Positions 18,920-28,886 of a DNA stretch of 64,000 nucleotides are shown here, piece after piece; within the stretch, counting starts at the first letter, position 1, and every line of letters starts with the position of its first letter. The translations under genes were made by a program, and so were the position numbers. Origin of the DNA: Desulfitobacterium dichloroeliminans LMG P-21439 (GTDB lineage Bacteria; Bacillota; Desulfitobacteriia; Desulfitobacteriales; Desulfitobacteriaceae); assembly GCF_000243135.2 (NCBI RefSeq), contig NC_019903.1, forward strand, positions 2,270,001-2,334,000, written 5' to 3'. Under the pieces are notes generated by a model. That model was not told the DNA's origin and made no database searches. It saw only the letters and a list, made by a program, of their open reading frames with translations.

Positions 18920-20405
18920 CTTTCAATCATTTTTGATAAATCATTGATTTCATCTTTGCTGCAATGATACTTAATAAACTCTGCAAGTTATCCACAGAGC
19001 AACACTCAATTTTATTGATGATATTCTTATTATACCAGACATTTTTCATACACTCCCTTGTACGGATAGTTTTCCGACAACTTCATGATTACATATCTTG
19101 CGGTTTTGATTATTTTTGCTGCAAGAAATACATACTTCAAACGAAAGGTCTTTATTTGCTGTCTGTATTCTGAAGAGTCCAAGGAATCAAACTTGAACAA
19201 CAAAAATAGGTTATATGAAAGCATCATCATTTGAAACACGGCTTCATTCGCCCAAAATGACTTTAGCAAGAGATGACCCACCGCCATGTCGTATTTGGCT
19301 TCTTTGATATAGTTTTCAGCATTACCACGCTTTTCATAGTATATAACTACTTTTTCAGAAAGCAAGGTAGTATTTGTTACAAAGAAAAAGTAGTCGTATT
19401 CGGAACCTTCTAAAAGTGATAATTGTGCTCTTTCTTTTTCTGGTTTCAGTACGCGAGATACGACAAATCTTCTGTCTTTTTCCCATTTAACTAATTTTGT
19501 ATACAGTTCTGTAGTTTCTCTACCTTCTTCTCCTTTAACGAATACAATTGATGAATTCGTTGCTTGTGAGGTGAGTGTAGAATAACTTTTGGCTTTAATT
19601 AAATATTTGCATCCAAGAGATTCTATCGTTTCGATAATTTTTTCATCAAAGTAGCCACTATCCATTCGAAATAAAATTTCTAAATCGTCTGATTTGATGT
19701 TAGCAACAATTTCTTTGATCATTTCCGCAGCACCGTTTGCAGTGTAAGTATTGCCACTTCTTACAAATCCGGTAACATATGCTTTTAATTCGTCGCAAAA
19801 TGCAAATTGGATATTGTAGCATCGGTTTCCCAGTTTCTTAGGATTATATCCTTTTGACGCACCTTCTTGATGACCTTCTACGTTAATTACACTACTATCA
19901 ATATCAATCGTAATGGATGTCAATTTACTTTTAGTGAGCAGTTTTTAAAGACTTTAAAATTAATGTCTCTAAACATTTGGGTTGTCTTGAAGTTGAAGTT
20001 TCCTAGAAACCGTGACACTGTTTCAGGTTCTTTTACGGAAATATCAAACTCGTTGACGAGGGGATCATTTTGAAGTAGCTTTAGACGTTCTAACTTATCA
20101 ATGCCAATGAAGTGACCGCAGAGCATGGTCTTTATATGATTCATCTTGATTTTATTTGTTGAGTCATTATCAAATACGAGGTCATTTTCAATAAAATCAA
20201 AAATCCCATTGCTTTTTGCATTCTCAAGGAGCAGAAAAAGACCTGCATTTGATGTTAGATTCTTAGCTTTGAAATCAATTTTATTAATCATAATTAGAAC
20301 CCCTTTTTACTACTTTTCTTACTATTATTTTACCATATATCGAGTCATAAAAGCTGATAATTTAACATATTTTTGAGCACTTTTCTTTCACCCAATGGGT
20401 GAAAG
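18920..20405 (-). mobile_element. IS1380-type insertion element (ends tentative)
   Basis: An AT-rich block unlike its surroundings encloses a broken IS1380-type transposase. I could not fix the ends firmly. The best inverted match is CTTTCAATCATT at 18920-18931 against CTTTCACCCATT read inward from 20405 on the other strand (10 of 12). The right-hand candidate lies in a 21-base palindrome at 20385-20405. No target duplication was confirmed. The element sits about 125 bases upstream of the Crp/Fnr gene and just past the 3' end of the RND pump gene. Confidence 0.6.
19030..20291 (-). pseudogene. IS1380-family transposase, frameshifted
   Basis: Two adjacent minus-strand frames make one transposase: 19920-20291 (123 aa, MINKIDFKAKNLTSNAG) and 19030-19923 (297 aa). 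The second carries TSITIDIDSSVINVEGHQEG (catalytic Asp region), FRMDSGYFDEKI (second Asp) and YYEKRGNAENYIKEAKYD (the Y-x-x-R-G-x-x-E segment with the catalytic Glu), the DDE core of IS1380 enzymes. The break lies in a run of five T on the plus strand near 19944-19948; one more base would restore a continuous frame. A -1 ribosomal slip could also join them, but the family does not normally use one and no strong slippery heptamer is present, so inactivation is more likely. Confidence 0.85.
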
Positions 20406-20443
20406 CTGAATTTCGAAGGAACGCATATTTATCAAGGCTTTGA

Positions 20444-23400
20444 TTATGCTTTTTGAAGTACTGACGTAGAATCTAGGTATAAAGATTGCCCCAAGTCTTT
20501 ACTCCCCAAGGGAGATGTTAACTCTCCTTTATCTTCCCGAACCAGGAGACTATACAATACCGGAACCACCACTAAAGTAAAGAGAGTAGAGACTAAGAGT
20601 CCACTCATCAAGGCCACGGACATGGGGGTGAATAAATCACTTCCCGAAAGGGCCAAGGGCACAAGACCGATAACAGTGGTCACCGCAGCTAGAATGATGG
20701 GACGATAACGGCGATTGACAGCAAAGGTGCAGGCCTCGTCGATGGACATTCCTTCTTCTCGAGCTAACTTGATAAACTCAATAAGCAAGATGGCATTCCG
20801 AATGACTAGCCCCATGAGGCTGACCACCCCTACCAAAGCGGTGAAGGATAAGGGCTGGGCGAATAAAATCAACCCCGCAGCTACCCCGATGATGGATAAC
20901 GGAATGGTAATAAAAATGATCGCCGGCTGCAAAAAGGAGCGGAACTGAAGCATCAGGATGGTGTAGATCAGGAGGAGAGCAAAAATCGCTGTGATCCCCA
21001 GATTACCAAAATTATCTTTGATATCCTTGGCTTCTCCTTCATAGCTCAGAGTCATCCCTGAAAAGTCAAAGCCTGATGACCCCAACCGTTGCTTTAGAGT
21101 GTTCTCGATGGTCACGGCACTGTAGCCCGGTTGAACTTTACCGGAAATCGTGACAGCACGAACTCCATCATACTTGTTAATCGTAGGCACAGTGGATTGA
21201 AGATGGATTTCCCCTAACTGCTTCAGGAGCACCTTATTGCCGGTTAGGGAAGATTTGATGGCTAGGTTCTCTAAGTCTTCTTTGGTCTTAATATCCCCTT
21301 TGACAATAATCGAGTACTCATTACCAGCAAGGCGGAATACGGAAGCTTCCGCGCCACTTAAGGCAATATTGATCTGCCGTTGAATATCATAATTGGTCAT
21401 TCCCATGGAAATGGCCCGCTCTGTGTCTACATCCACCACAAATTCATACTCATTAGCGACATAATCCTCCTCAACATTCATGGACCCGGCAATACCCTCC
21501 AGCTCATGGCGAATTAATGCCACGGCATCCCTAACTTGCAAAGGATCCTCGCCACTGACTCTGATTTCTAAGGGTGCTCCCGGAAAGGCCTTCTCCAAGA
21601 GCAACACATCTGCAGTTCCACCGATTAATTGCCGATCTAACTGCTCTTGGATATGGAGAGCTAACTCTTCATTATTAGCAAATTCACTGCTTTCCAGATT
21701 CACTTTCAGCATAATCTGGCCAAAGTCCTTGGAGGGTGTAGCTTTGGGCAAAGTAATATAGAACTTAGGCAAGCCCTCCCCTACCGCCGTAGAATAGCTG
21801 ATGACTTCCTCATTGCTTTGCAGAACTTTTTCCACCTGCTTAGCAAGATTTGCCGTAGCCCCAATATCTGAGGCACTTTCCGAATGCAGATTAATATAAA
21901 ACACATTTTTATCGGCCTTAGGAAAGAATTCAATATGAAGCTGTAAGGCACTATAGCCTGCTAAGGCAATGAGGAGTATGGAGGTAAGAACTGTAGTCTT
22001 CTTATATGTCATGCCAATTTTCAGGAAGTACTCATAAAAACGGCGTAGGATAGCTTTTTTACCACGTTCTTCTTTTAGCTTATTGAAAAACAAATAGGCT
22101 AGGACCGGGGTAACCGTAATAGCTACCAGAAAGGAGGCTACTACGGAAATAATAACAGTTTGGGGTAAGGACCTTAGGAATTCCCCTGCCGGACCGGGGA
22201 CAAAAAGCATCGGCGAAAAAGCTGCCACAATAGTTAAGGTGGCAGAAAAAACCGGAATCACGGCCTGTTTCATACCCTTGATACAGGCCTCCATTTTTTC
22301 TAACCCTTGGTCAATGTGAACTTGGATAGCATCGATAATCACGATGGCATCATCCACGAGAATTCCCAAGGCCAGAATCAAAGCGGTAATGGAGATTTCA
22401 TGAAGCTGTATTCCCAAAAGATACATGGCAATGAAGGTAAGAATTATGGAGAGAGGAACCGCCGTGGAAGCCACCAAAGCATTCCTAAAACCCATTCCCA
22501 GAAAGACGACGATGAGAACCAAGGCCATCCCCTCTAAGAGATTCCGAAAAAACTTGGCTACACTTATCTCGACATCCGTAGGCTGGTAAACGATCTCGTC
22601 AATGACTAATCCAGCCGGCATTTCGGCTTTAAGCAGATCTAGCTCTGCCCGAATTTCTTCCCCTGTGAGAAGAATATTGCGATTTTCCACAAAGAAGCCG
22701 CTGAGCATGATCGCATTTTGCCCGTTGTGATGGAGCTGATAACTGGAGTCTTCAATATCCCAAGCAACTTTTGCCACATCCTTCAAGCGAATAGGGGCCC
22801 CTGTCTCTCTGGAAATATCCACAATCAGGTTTTCTATCTCTGCCAGTGAAGTGAAGAGACCCGGGGAGGTGACATTAACCTTTACCTTATTATCGCTTAA
22901 GGAGCCCGCGGGAATTTGCAGGTTTTGGGCTTGGATTAGACTAACAAGTTCGTTAAGAGAGATAGTGTATTTATTTAACTCGCTGGTCATTACTTCTACC
23001 TTGGCCACTTTATTTTGAACACCGGCCACGGTAAAACGCGAAATCCCGTCAATTTTGGCGAGCCTGCTTTTGAATTGGTCAGCATAGTCAGCCAATTGCT
23101 CATAGGAATACCCTTCTCCGGAAAGGCTGATAATCATTCCTGCTGTTTCCACGAGGTCAGTATCCACTTCTATGTCCAAGCATTCCGCAGGAATATCCCC
23201 TTGGACATCATCAACAATCTGCCCTAGCTCATTCCAAGCTTCCTTCACATCCACATCATACTCTAGCTCCAACACCACAACAGACAAACTGTTTTTCGTT
23301 ATGGATTGAGAAGTTTTGTAGCCTGGTACTTCCCTGATTCCTTCTTCAATAACCCGGGTTACTAATTTTTCCACATCCTCAGGAGAAGCCCCGGGATAGA

Positions 23401-23560
23401 TGGTGGTGATGACTGCATAGGGAGACGATACATCCGGACTCTCCTGTTTGGGGACTAAATAATAGCTGTAAAAGCCCAAAGCAATAGCTATAATCGTAAA
23501 GAAAATCGTAAAACGCCAATTCTTAATAATATGGTAAATGATTCCCTTCTTATTGCTCAT
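20444..23560 (-). CDS. RND-family efflux transporter, inner-membrane pump
   Basis: The 1038-aa protein has the AcrB/MexB-type layout: an N-terminal helix, a large extracytoplasmic loop, six helices (including ALGILVDDAIVIID and TVTPVLAYLFF), a second large loop and six more helices ending SLLVREDKGELTSPLG. Motif D residues (VDDAIVIIDAI) typical of RND proton relay are present, and the porter loops are full length. It would expel hydrophobic compounds with its adaptor. The longer frame to 23599 overlaps the adaptor gene; GAGG sits 8 bases before the ATG at 23560, which overlaps the adaptor stop by 11 bases. Substrate unknown; a TolC-type partner is absent, as expected in a single-membrane Firmicute. 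Confidence 0.92.
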   Translation of the reverse strand: MSNKKGIIYHIIKNWRFTIFFTIIAIALGFYSYYLVPKQESPDVSSPYAVITTIYPGASPEDVEKLVTRVIEEGIREVPGYKTSQSITKNSLSVVVLELEYDVDVKEAWNELGQIVDDVQGDIPAECLDIEVDTDLVETAGMIISLSGEGYSYEQLADYADQFKSRLAKIDGISRFTVAGVQNKVAKVEVMTSELNKYTISLNELVSLIQAQNLQIPAGSLSDNKVKVNVTSPGLFTSLAEIENLIVDISRETGAPIRLKDVAKVAWDIEDSSYQLHHNGQNAIMLSGFFVENRNILLTGEEIRAELDLLKAEMPAGLVIDEIVYQPTDVEISVAKFFRNLLEGMALVLIVVFLGMGFRNALVASTAVPLSIILTFIAMYLLGIQLHEISITALILALGILVDDAIVIIDAIQVHIDQGLEKMEACIKGMKQAVIPVFSATLTIVAAFSPMLFVPGPAGEFLRSLPQTVIISVVASFLVAITVTPVLAYLFFNKLKEERGKKAILRRFYEYFLKIGMTYKKTTVLTSILLIALAGYSALQLHIEFFPKADKNVFYINLHSESASDIGATANLAKQVEKVLQSNEEVISYSTAVGEGLPKFYITLPKATPSKDFGQIMLKVNLESSEFANNEELALHIQEQLDRQLIGGTADVLLLEKAFPGAPLEIRVSGEDPLQVRDAVALIRHELEGIAGSMNVEEDYVANEYEFVVDVDTERAISMGMTNYDIQRQINIALSGAEASVFRLAGNEYSIIVKGDIKTKEDLENLAIKSSLTGNKVLLKQLGEIHLQSTVPTINKYDGVRAVTISGKVQPGYSAVTIENTLKQRLGSSGFDFSGMTLSYEGEAKDIKDNFGNLGITAIFALLLIYTILMLQFRSFLQPAIIFITIPLSIIGVAAGLILFAQPLSFTALVGVVSLMGLVIRNAILLIEFIKLAREEGMSIDEACTFAVNRRYRPIILAAVTTVIGLVPLALSGSDLFTPMSVALMSGLLVSTLFTLVVVPVLYSLLVREDKGELTSPLGSKDLGQSLYLDSTSVLQKA

Positions 23561-24659
23561 TGGAGTTAACCTCACTTTGCAGATTGGGGCTAACCTCACT
23601 CTGAATCTTCACCTTATTGCCTTCCTTTAAGGTTTTCATCCCGCTGGTTATATATTGCTCTCCGCTCCTTAGTCCTTCTATCCGTACATTGAATCCTTGG
23701 ACATCTATGAGCTTAATATTTCTCTTGATAGCCCGTTCGTCTTCCACGACGAAGATATAATCTTCCCCATCGTTAAGAACACAGGCCAAAGGGACCCAGA
23801 TGCCGCCAGACTCACCCTGTGCAAAGTTTACTTCAGCGGTGGCCCCTAGATAAAAAGCATCGGCGGGATAGGGCTCAGTGATTAGGATCTCTGCATTATA
23901 AGTGCGGGTCTGATTATCAGGGACGGCATCAAGTCGTTCAACCTTTCCTTTGACTGCTTTCCCTTCTAATGTGACTTCAACGGCATCTCCCACTTTAACC
24001 TTCTGGATATCATTTTGGGACAGACCTACTGTAACCTTTTGTTCAGGGGACCGAATGACCACCACGGGATAGCCCGCAGCGATGATCTCACCTTCTTGGA
24101 AGAGAATATCCACTACATAGCCTTCCCTATTGGTATAGAGCTGAGCGTCGTTTAGCTGTATTTGTTTGGCTTGAAGGCCTAGCTTGGCTTGCTGATAGGT
24201 TGCTTCTTTCACATCAAGATCTAGCTTAAGCTTAAGTAGATCAGCTTCCGGCAAGGCGCCTGCCTGAAAGAGCTGTTCCATTTTCCCATAATTGTCCTGA
24301 GCTTCCTGATAAGCCTTCTCTGACTTGGTGACATCCAGTTGTGCGGCTTGAAGTGCCAAATTATACTCCTGGGTATCCAAGGAAGCAAGTCTTTGTCCGG
24401 CCTTTACAGCACTACCTTTTTCTACAGCAATCTCACTTAATTTTCCTGGAATCTTAAAGCTGTACTTCGATACCTCCCCAGAAGATGTCAGACCTGTATA
24501 GCGTAATTCAACAGGATATATTTCTTCTATTGCTTCTTGCACTTGGATCAGTTTTTCTTTTTCAGGAGTGATTACCGCGGCTTGCTTTGTGCATCCGCTG
24601 AGCATAAAAATGAAAATAAGAAAAAATGAAGTTAAGGTCCACCTTTTTGTCCTAAACAT
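23550..24659 (-). CDS. RND periplasmic adaptor (membrane fusion lipoprotein)
   Basis: A 369-aa HlyD/AcrA-type adaptor. The N terminus is a lipoprotein signal with the lipobox LSGC at about residues 20-23. A lipoyl half-motif (VEKGSAVKAGQRLASLDTQEY) precedes an alpha-helical hairpin (about 85-160) and the returning half (GYVVDILFQEGEIIAAGYPVVVI), then the beta-barrel and membrane-proximal domains (VEVTLEGKAVKGKVERLDAVPD). It is expected to be anchored outside the membrane and to couple to the RND pump whose gene overlaps it. Its ATG directly follows the TetR stop (TAAATG), so the three genes form one operon. Confidence 0.92.
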   Translation of the reverse strand: MFRTKRWTLTSFFLIFIFMLSGCTKQAAVITPEKEKLIQVQEAIEEIYPVELRYTGLTSSGEVSKYSFKIPGKLSEIAVEKGSAVKAGQRLASLDTQEYNLALQAAQLDVTKSEKAYQEAQDNYGKMEQLFQAGALPEADLLKLKLDLDVKEATYQQAKLGLQAKQIQLNDAQLYTNREGYVVDILFQEGEIIAAGYPVVVIRSPEQKVTVGLSQNDIQKVKVGDAVEVTLEGKAVKGKVERLDAVPDNQTRTYNAEILITEPYPADAFYLGATAEVNFAQGESGGIWVPLACVLNDGEDYIFVVEDERAIKRNIKLIDVQGFNVRIEGLRSGEQYITSGMKTLKEGNKVKIQSEVSPNLQSEVNSNEQ

Positions 24660-25223
24660 TTAGTTGTCCTCCCCATTCTTGAGTATCCCATAAAAAAAGA
24701 GCTTCCTCATCTGCTCAAGAAGCTGTTTAATTGTAATATCTTCGGACTCCAACATTTTCGAATCAGCCGGAGTCATAAATAGATTATGGATCATGGCTAC
24801 GATAATCACCGGATTGAGGTCCGCTCGAATCTTCCCCTCCTTCTGACCCTCTTCAATGAGTGGATAAAGTATGGCTTGCCGAAACTCCGCCAATTTTTCA
24901 ATTTTGTCTTTTTCTTGGGGATAGAAACGGTAAAGCTCATCCACTAGTCGAAACGGTATATCCTCCGGGGTATACATAGTAAGCATTGCCTCAAACTTCT
25001 CTAGCCAAGTAACGTGCTCAGCGATTGCGTCACAAAAGGTCTGTTTTTCCATCTCAACAATAGTATCCACCAGTTCGCTGATCAGTTGATTTTTGGACTC
25101 AAAGATTTTATAGATCGTCTTTTTACTGATCCCTAGCTCACTGGCCACATCATCCATAGTCAATCCGCGCAAACCATAGCGCTGAATCAACTCATAAGCT
25201 TTCCCTAAAATGCGATCGTGCAA
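24660..25223 (-). CDS. TetR/AcrR-family regulator of the RND operon
   Basis: A 187-aa repressor with a typical N-terminal helix-turn-helix (YGLRGLTMDDVASELGISKKTIYKIFESKNQLI) and a variable ligand-binding C-terminal half ending LFFYGILKNGEDN. The gene begins with TTG at 25223, 9 bases after GGGAGGAAG. It is first in the operon with the adaptor and pump, and a long palindrome lies directly upstream (25239-25278), so autoregulation and control of the pump are inferred. The inducer is unknown. Confidence 0.9.
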   Translation of the reverse strand: MHDRILGKAYELIQRYGLRGLTMDDVASELGISKKTIYKIFESKNQLISELVDTIVEMEKQTFCDAIAEHVTWLEKFEAMLTMYTPEDIPFRLVDELYRFYPQEKDKIEKLAEFRQAILYPLIEEGQKEGKIRADLNPVIIVAMIHNLFMTPADSKMLESEDITIKQLLEQMRKLFFYGILKNGEDN

Positions 25224-25238
25224 AATCTGCTTCCTCCC

Positions 25239-25278
25239 CTCATAGGAAACTATGTCAGTATCTATAGTTTCCTATGAG
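25239..25278. promoter_or_regulatory. 40-bp operator-like inverted repeat upstream of tetR-RND operon
   Basis: CTCATAGGAAACTAT (25239-25253) and its exact reverse complement (25264-25278) flank a 10-base spacer. The element begins 16 bases upstream of the regulator start codon, and a TTGACA lies just above it at 25289-25294 on the minus strand. Position and symmetry fit a TetR-family operator that would block the operon promoter. The -10 box is not clear. Confidence 0.8.
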
Positions 25279-25297
25279 ATCCCTCACCTGTCAAGAA

Positions 25298-25336
25298 AAA
25301 TCAAAAGAGATGCAAAAACTGCATCTCTTTTGATTT
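25298..25336 (-). terminator. Strong hairpin terminator
   Basis: Arms of 17 bases (25298-25314 and 25320-25336, stem core AAAGAGATGCA) with the loop AAAAC. On the minus strand it is followed by TTTTTC, just past the stop of the gene at 25350. Confidence 0.85.
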
Positions 25337-25349
25337 ACCACCCCGGAGC

Positions 25350-26048
25350 TTACTGTCCCAAAGATTGTGCCTTTAATTGCCCTTCTTCGAGAACTTCGCC
25401 ATTAAGTAGCCAGTAATAATTTAGTTCTGTAGTTCCTATGGGCTCTCCTCCCTGCAACTCAGACTGGATATACCCTCTGGGTTCCCGATGAAGTCCCCAT
25501 CTGAGCAAAAGCTTAAGCCAATCTTGGAGAATCAAATCCACCATTTCATAATCAATTTTTTCCTTAGAATTTCCTTTTGAATTCCCTCTGCCGTAAAAAT
25601 TCCTACCACAATGTTTTTGAACGCATGTATTCCACGCCAAAATAAAATTGGGAGCATCTGTGCTGAGGATTCCTTCCTCCCAATTATTTATTAGCTGCAC
25701 CTTTCTTTCTCCGCCAATATTTCCATAACAGGATAAATAGAGCAGCTCGTAAGCACCCAAAAAGCGTTGCGCATATTGTATATACTCTCTTTTGGCCCGC
25801 TCAAAGGTGTGGGGGTGCAGAACAAGGCTGGCCACTGTGCTTGACGAATGAGAAGGACGTGGCTGGGTAGCCTTAGCTTTATTTTCCTTTTTCGATAGGA
25901 TTATTGCCATGGCTTTGCTTTCATCTTTGGGCTGTTTTACTTTAATTCTTTTTTGGGTTTCTTTCAATTGAGGGGCAAAACGCTTCCCAAAATAAAATAA
26001 GAGGATGATAACGATAGCAACGGCGAGACTTTCCCAGCTACTTCCCAT
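25350..26048 (-). CDS. Membrane-anchored protein of unknown function
   Basis: A 232-aa protein with one N-terminal membrane helix (SLAVAIVIILLFYFG), then a lysine-rich linker (about 25-70) and a soluble domain (FERAKREYIQYAQRFLGAYELLY ... DYEMVDLILQDWLKLLLRWG). I do not recognise the family. A longer frame from 26123 is possible, but GGGGGAGA stands just before the ATG at 26048. It lies 134 bases downstream of topB on the same strand and ends at the terminator at 25298-25336. Confidence 0.6.
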   Translation of the reverse strand: MGSSWESLAVAIVIILLFYFGKRFAPQLKETQKRIKVKQPKDESKAMAIILSKKENKAKATQPRPSHSSSTVASLVLHPHTFERAKREYIQYAQRFLGAYELLYLSCYGNIGGERKVQLINNWEEGILSTDAPNFILAWNTCVQKHCGRNFYGRGNSKGNSKEKIDYEMVDLILQDWLKLLLRWGLHREPRGYIQSELQGGEPIGTTELNYYWLLNGEVLEEGQLKAQSLGQ

Positions 26049-26182
26049 ATTCTCTCCCCCTATCATTTCTATATCTAAGGTAGCCTGCTTCATTTTATTC
26101 GGAAGGGTGCGCTTTTTTTCCACTTCTCAGGAAAAAAGCAAGTTCCCATCTTAATTTATCTTAGCAAAATTCAAGACAGTTG

Positions 26183-28525
26183 TCATCTTCCGTCTTTCTT
26201 CTCAAATTCGAAGCGCAGCTTTCCAGTCGAAGGGTTTTCCCAAACTAAATAGGCCGCAAAGCTTTTTCCGGTCTTGGAGCGAAATCCTTTAATCAAGGGA
26301 GTCTTTCCCTTTTCTAAGAGACTCTTTACTTGAGTAGGGGTCAATACTTTTCCGCAGATAGAGTTTTTCCATACAATGAACGGACATCCCGTTTGCCAGT
26401 TCTGACAGCCATAGCCCTTTTCCCTCTCGACGATTCCGCCGCCGCAGCTTGGACAAATCCCCAGAACCTCGACCGCCTGTCCCTTTAATCGCTCATTCTC
26501 CGGTTGAGTACTCTTTATGTTCGTTACCGTCTCACTATGCATTCCTTTTTTTGTATCTCCTCCAAAAGCAATGGGCTTTTTCCCATAGGTGGATTCAAAG
26601 TGACGCAATTCTTCAATAATATTGCGTATAGCCTGCTCCACCCTTGACATATAGTGACTTAAAGGAATTTCTCCTCGTTCCACCTGCGCCAATTCATATT
26701 CCATCTGTCCGGTCATTTCTGCACTAATCAGCAATTGTGCTTGTGGCAAACGTTCCTTGATCAAACCGATAAGCTCGACACCCTTTTCTGTCGGAGCGAG
26801 GACTTTCTGCAGCTGAATCAGATACCCCCGATCCAAAAGATTTTCAATAATCGCTGCCCGAGTGGCCACAGTTCCTAAGCCTTTACCCTTTAGTTGCTGA
26901 CGCAGCATCTCGTCTTCAATCTCCTTGCCGGCTCCTTCCATGGCTTTGATCAAATCCCCTTGGGTATAGCGTTTCGGCGGTTTGGTTTCCTTCTGAAGTG
27001 CCTGACAATTTTTAGTTTCAACCTCTTCGTCCTTAAGCATATTAGGGAGCAACCCGGCCGGTTGATCGTCATTTTCTTTTTCGTCCTTGCTCTTCCCTGA
27101 TGAAGCATGATGCTTTGCTGAGCTTTCAACCTCTTTCCAGCCTGGCTCCAGTAAAACTCTTCCTTTCGTCATAAACGACTCATCATCCACCATCGTGATG
27201 ATCTCTTTTTCTGCATAGCGGGCCGCCGGAAACCAGATGGTTAGAAAACGCAGAACAATCATTTCCCAAACCTTCACTTCATCCGGGCTTAAGTTCGAGG
27301 CAACCTTTTCCGTGGTAGGAATAATCGCATGGTGAGCTGTAATCTCATTGATGACCCGTTTTCCTTTGGGAAGAGGAAGGTCTAAAGCTTTCTTGGCCCA
27401 CTGTCCATAGGGTCCGTTCTCTAATGCTTGCAGGTGAGCTTTAAGCTTAGGGAGGAGATCGGGGGGCAAGAAATTACAATCGGTTCTGGGATAAGTAATC
27501 GCCTTCTTCTCATAGAGGGATTGAGCAATCTTTAGCACCTTCTCCGCTCCAAAGCCATAGCGTTTGGATGCTGCAACTGTTAAGGAGGTGAGATCAAAAA
27601 GCAAAGGATGATGCTCCATGCTCTCCTTCTCTTTTACCGAATGAACCCTTCCTGCTTTCCCTTGAACCATGGCGATGATCTCATTCCCTCGCGCTAAGTC
27701 TAACGAGGATTTTTCTTGCTCCTGGTTTTGTTCAAGCTTCTTAGCTTGGCCTTTGCTTGCGCGGGACTTTTTCGCAGCCGGATCAAACCACTTTCCTTTG
27801 TATAGTCCCTTCATACTTTCAAACTCCGCTTCAACCTCCACATAGGAAACAGGTACAAAGTTTAGAATAGACCACTCTCGTTCTACCACAAGGGCTAAAG
27901 TCGGAGTCTGAACTCGACCCATGGAGATGACATTGGGTTTCTTCCTGACCGGATCAAAGCTACCAAAAAGAGCGCTAAACCCTTCCGTCAAATTCATCCC
28001 GAAATCCCAATCGCCATAGGACCGTCCATAGCCTGCCTGTGCTAAACCTTCTACTTCGTGAAAGGGGCGTAATTTCGCCATTCCTTCGCGGATTGCCTCC
28101 TGGGTCAAGGATGAAATCCAGAGCCGGAAAAGCGGCTTCTGGCAGCCTACCGCATCCCAAACCTCTTGAAAAAGTAGCTGTCCCTCGCGATCAGCGTCTG
28201 TTCCACAGATAACCTGTTCAATCTCCTTCGATTTAAGGAGACGTTCCAATACCTTAAATTGTTTTTGGGTGCTGAGCTTTAAACCGTGTTTAAATTCCCC
28301 CACTTGCGGAAGTACCGGTAGACGGTGGATACCCCAACGCTTACCTACCTTGTTGAGATCCATATAGTTCTCGGGAGACTTCAGCTCAAAGAGATGACCA
28401 ATGCACCAGGAAATGATGTACTCTTCATTGGCAAAATATCCTTCTCCTTTGCCCTTTACACCAAGGGTTTTGGCATATTCTCTGGCTTGGGAGGGTTTCT
28501 CGGCAACGAGTAATGTCTTGCTCAA
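26183..28525 (-). CDS. topB: DNA topoisomerase III-type enzyme (type IA)
   Basis: Breaks and rejoins single strands to relax or decatenate DNA. The Toprim domain starts TLLVAEKPSQAREYA with the acidic GTDADREGQLLF motif; the active-site tyrosine is in ITYPRTDCNFLP; the later segment GLGTVATRAAIIENLL is the conserved TRA(S)xI-type motif. A zinc ribbon near the end has CPSCGGG and CQNWQTGC, and the tail FRSKTGKSFAAYL is a typical C-terminal topo repeat. The 780 aa are slightly longer than usual because of a Lys/Glu-rich insertion around residues 255-280 and another around 470-520. TTG start with AGGTGG upstream. Confidence 0.93.
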   Translation of the reverse strand: MSKTLLVAEKPSQAREYAKTLGVKGKGEGYFANEEYIISWCIGHLFELKSPENYMDLNKVGKRWGIHRLPVLPQVGEFKHGLKLSTQKQFKVLERLLKSKEIEQVICGTDADREGQLLFQEVWDAVGCQKPLFRLWISSLTQEAIREGMAKLRPFHEVEGLAQAGYGRSYGDWDFGMNLTEGFSALFGSFDPVRKKPNVISMGRVQTPTLALVVEREWSILNFVPVSYVEVEAEFESMKGLYKGKWFDPAAKKSRASKGQAKKLEQNQEQEKSSLDLARGNEIIAMVQGKAGRVHSVKEKESMEHHPLLFDLTSLTVAASKRYGFGAEKVLKIAQSLYEKKAITYPRTDCNFLPPDLLPKLKAHLQALENGPYGQWAKKALDLPLPKGKRVINEITAHHAIIPTTEKVASNLSPDEVKVWEMIVLRFLTIWFPAARYAEKEIITMVDDESFMTKGRVLLEPGWKEVESSAKHHASSGKSKDEKENDDQPAGLLPNMLKDEEVETKNCQALQKETKPPKRYTQGDLIKAMEGAGKEIEDEMLRQQLKGKGLGTVATRAAIIENLLDRGYLIQLQKVLAPTEKGVELIGLIKERLPQAQLLISAEMTGQMEYELAQVERGEIPLSHYMSRVEQAIRNIIEELRHFESTYGKKPIAFGGDTKKGMHSETVTNIKSTQPENERLKGQAVEVLGICPSCGGGIVEREKGYGCQNWQTGCPFIVWKNSICGKVLTPTQVKSLLEKGKTPLIKGFRSKTGKSFAAYLVWENPSTGKLRFEFEKKDGR

Positions 28526-28646
28526 AATTCTTCCACCTCAATATCAAAATCAAAATATTTCATCGGATAAAAAATGTACTTTGTGGGAGATTAAGTAGTG
28601 GATTCAGGCGTAAATTAATGCCTGAGAAAAAAAGGAGGATATGCTA

Positions 28647-28829
28647 ATGCCTGGACGTGTAGACAAAATAAATTCCCACCTTCAAGGAGTCAAATGTGTA
28701 GTTAACAGCTGCCATTATTGGGGAAACGACCACTGTTTTGCCCAAGAAATCGAAGTTCAAGCTCCCAATGCGAAAACCTCTGAAATGACTGACTGCGCAA
28801 CCTTCGTTCCAAATGGGACCTTGAAGTAA
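28647..28829 (+). CDS. DUF1540 small Cys-rich protein
   Basis: A 60-aa protein with the DUF1540 pattern: VKCVVNSCHYWGNDHCFA followed by IEVQAPNA and TDCATFV. The four cysteines and one His look like a small metal-binding knuckle. Members are common in spore formers; function unproven. Of two in-frame ATGs, GGAGG at 28634-28638 is correctly spaced for the second, at 28647. A terminator follows at 28887-28914. Confidence 0.85.
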   Translation: MPGRVDKINSHLQGVKCVVNSCHYWGNDHCFAQEIEVQAPNAKTSEMTDCATFVPNGTLK

Positions 28830-28886
28830 TCATTCGAACTATAAATGATTATTCCATCCTGAATTGCCAAAACCCTTTTAAAACTG

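Noticed and set aside
19920-19950. Programmed -1 frameshift in the IS1380-type transposase
   Set aside because: No strong X-XXY-YYZ heptamer in the right frame and the family normally has a single continuous gene; a lost base is simpler.
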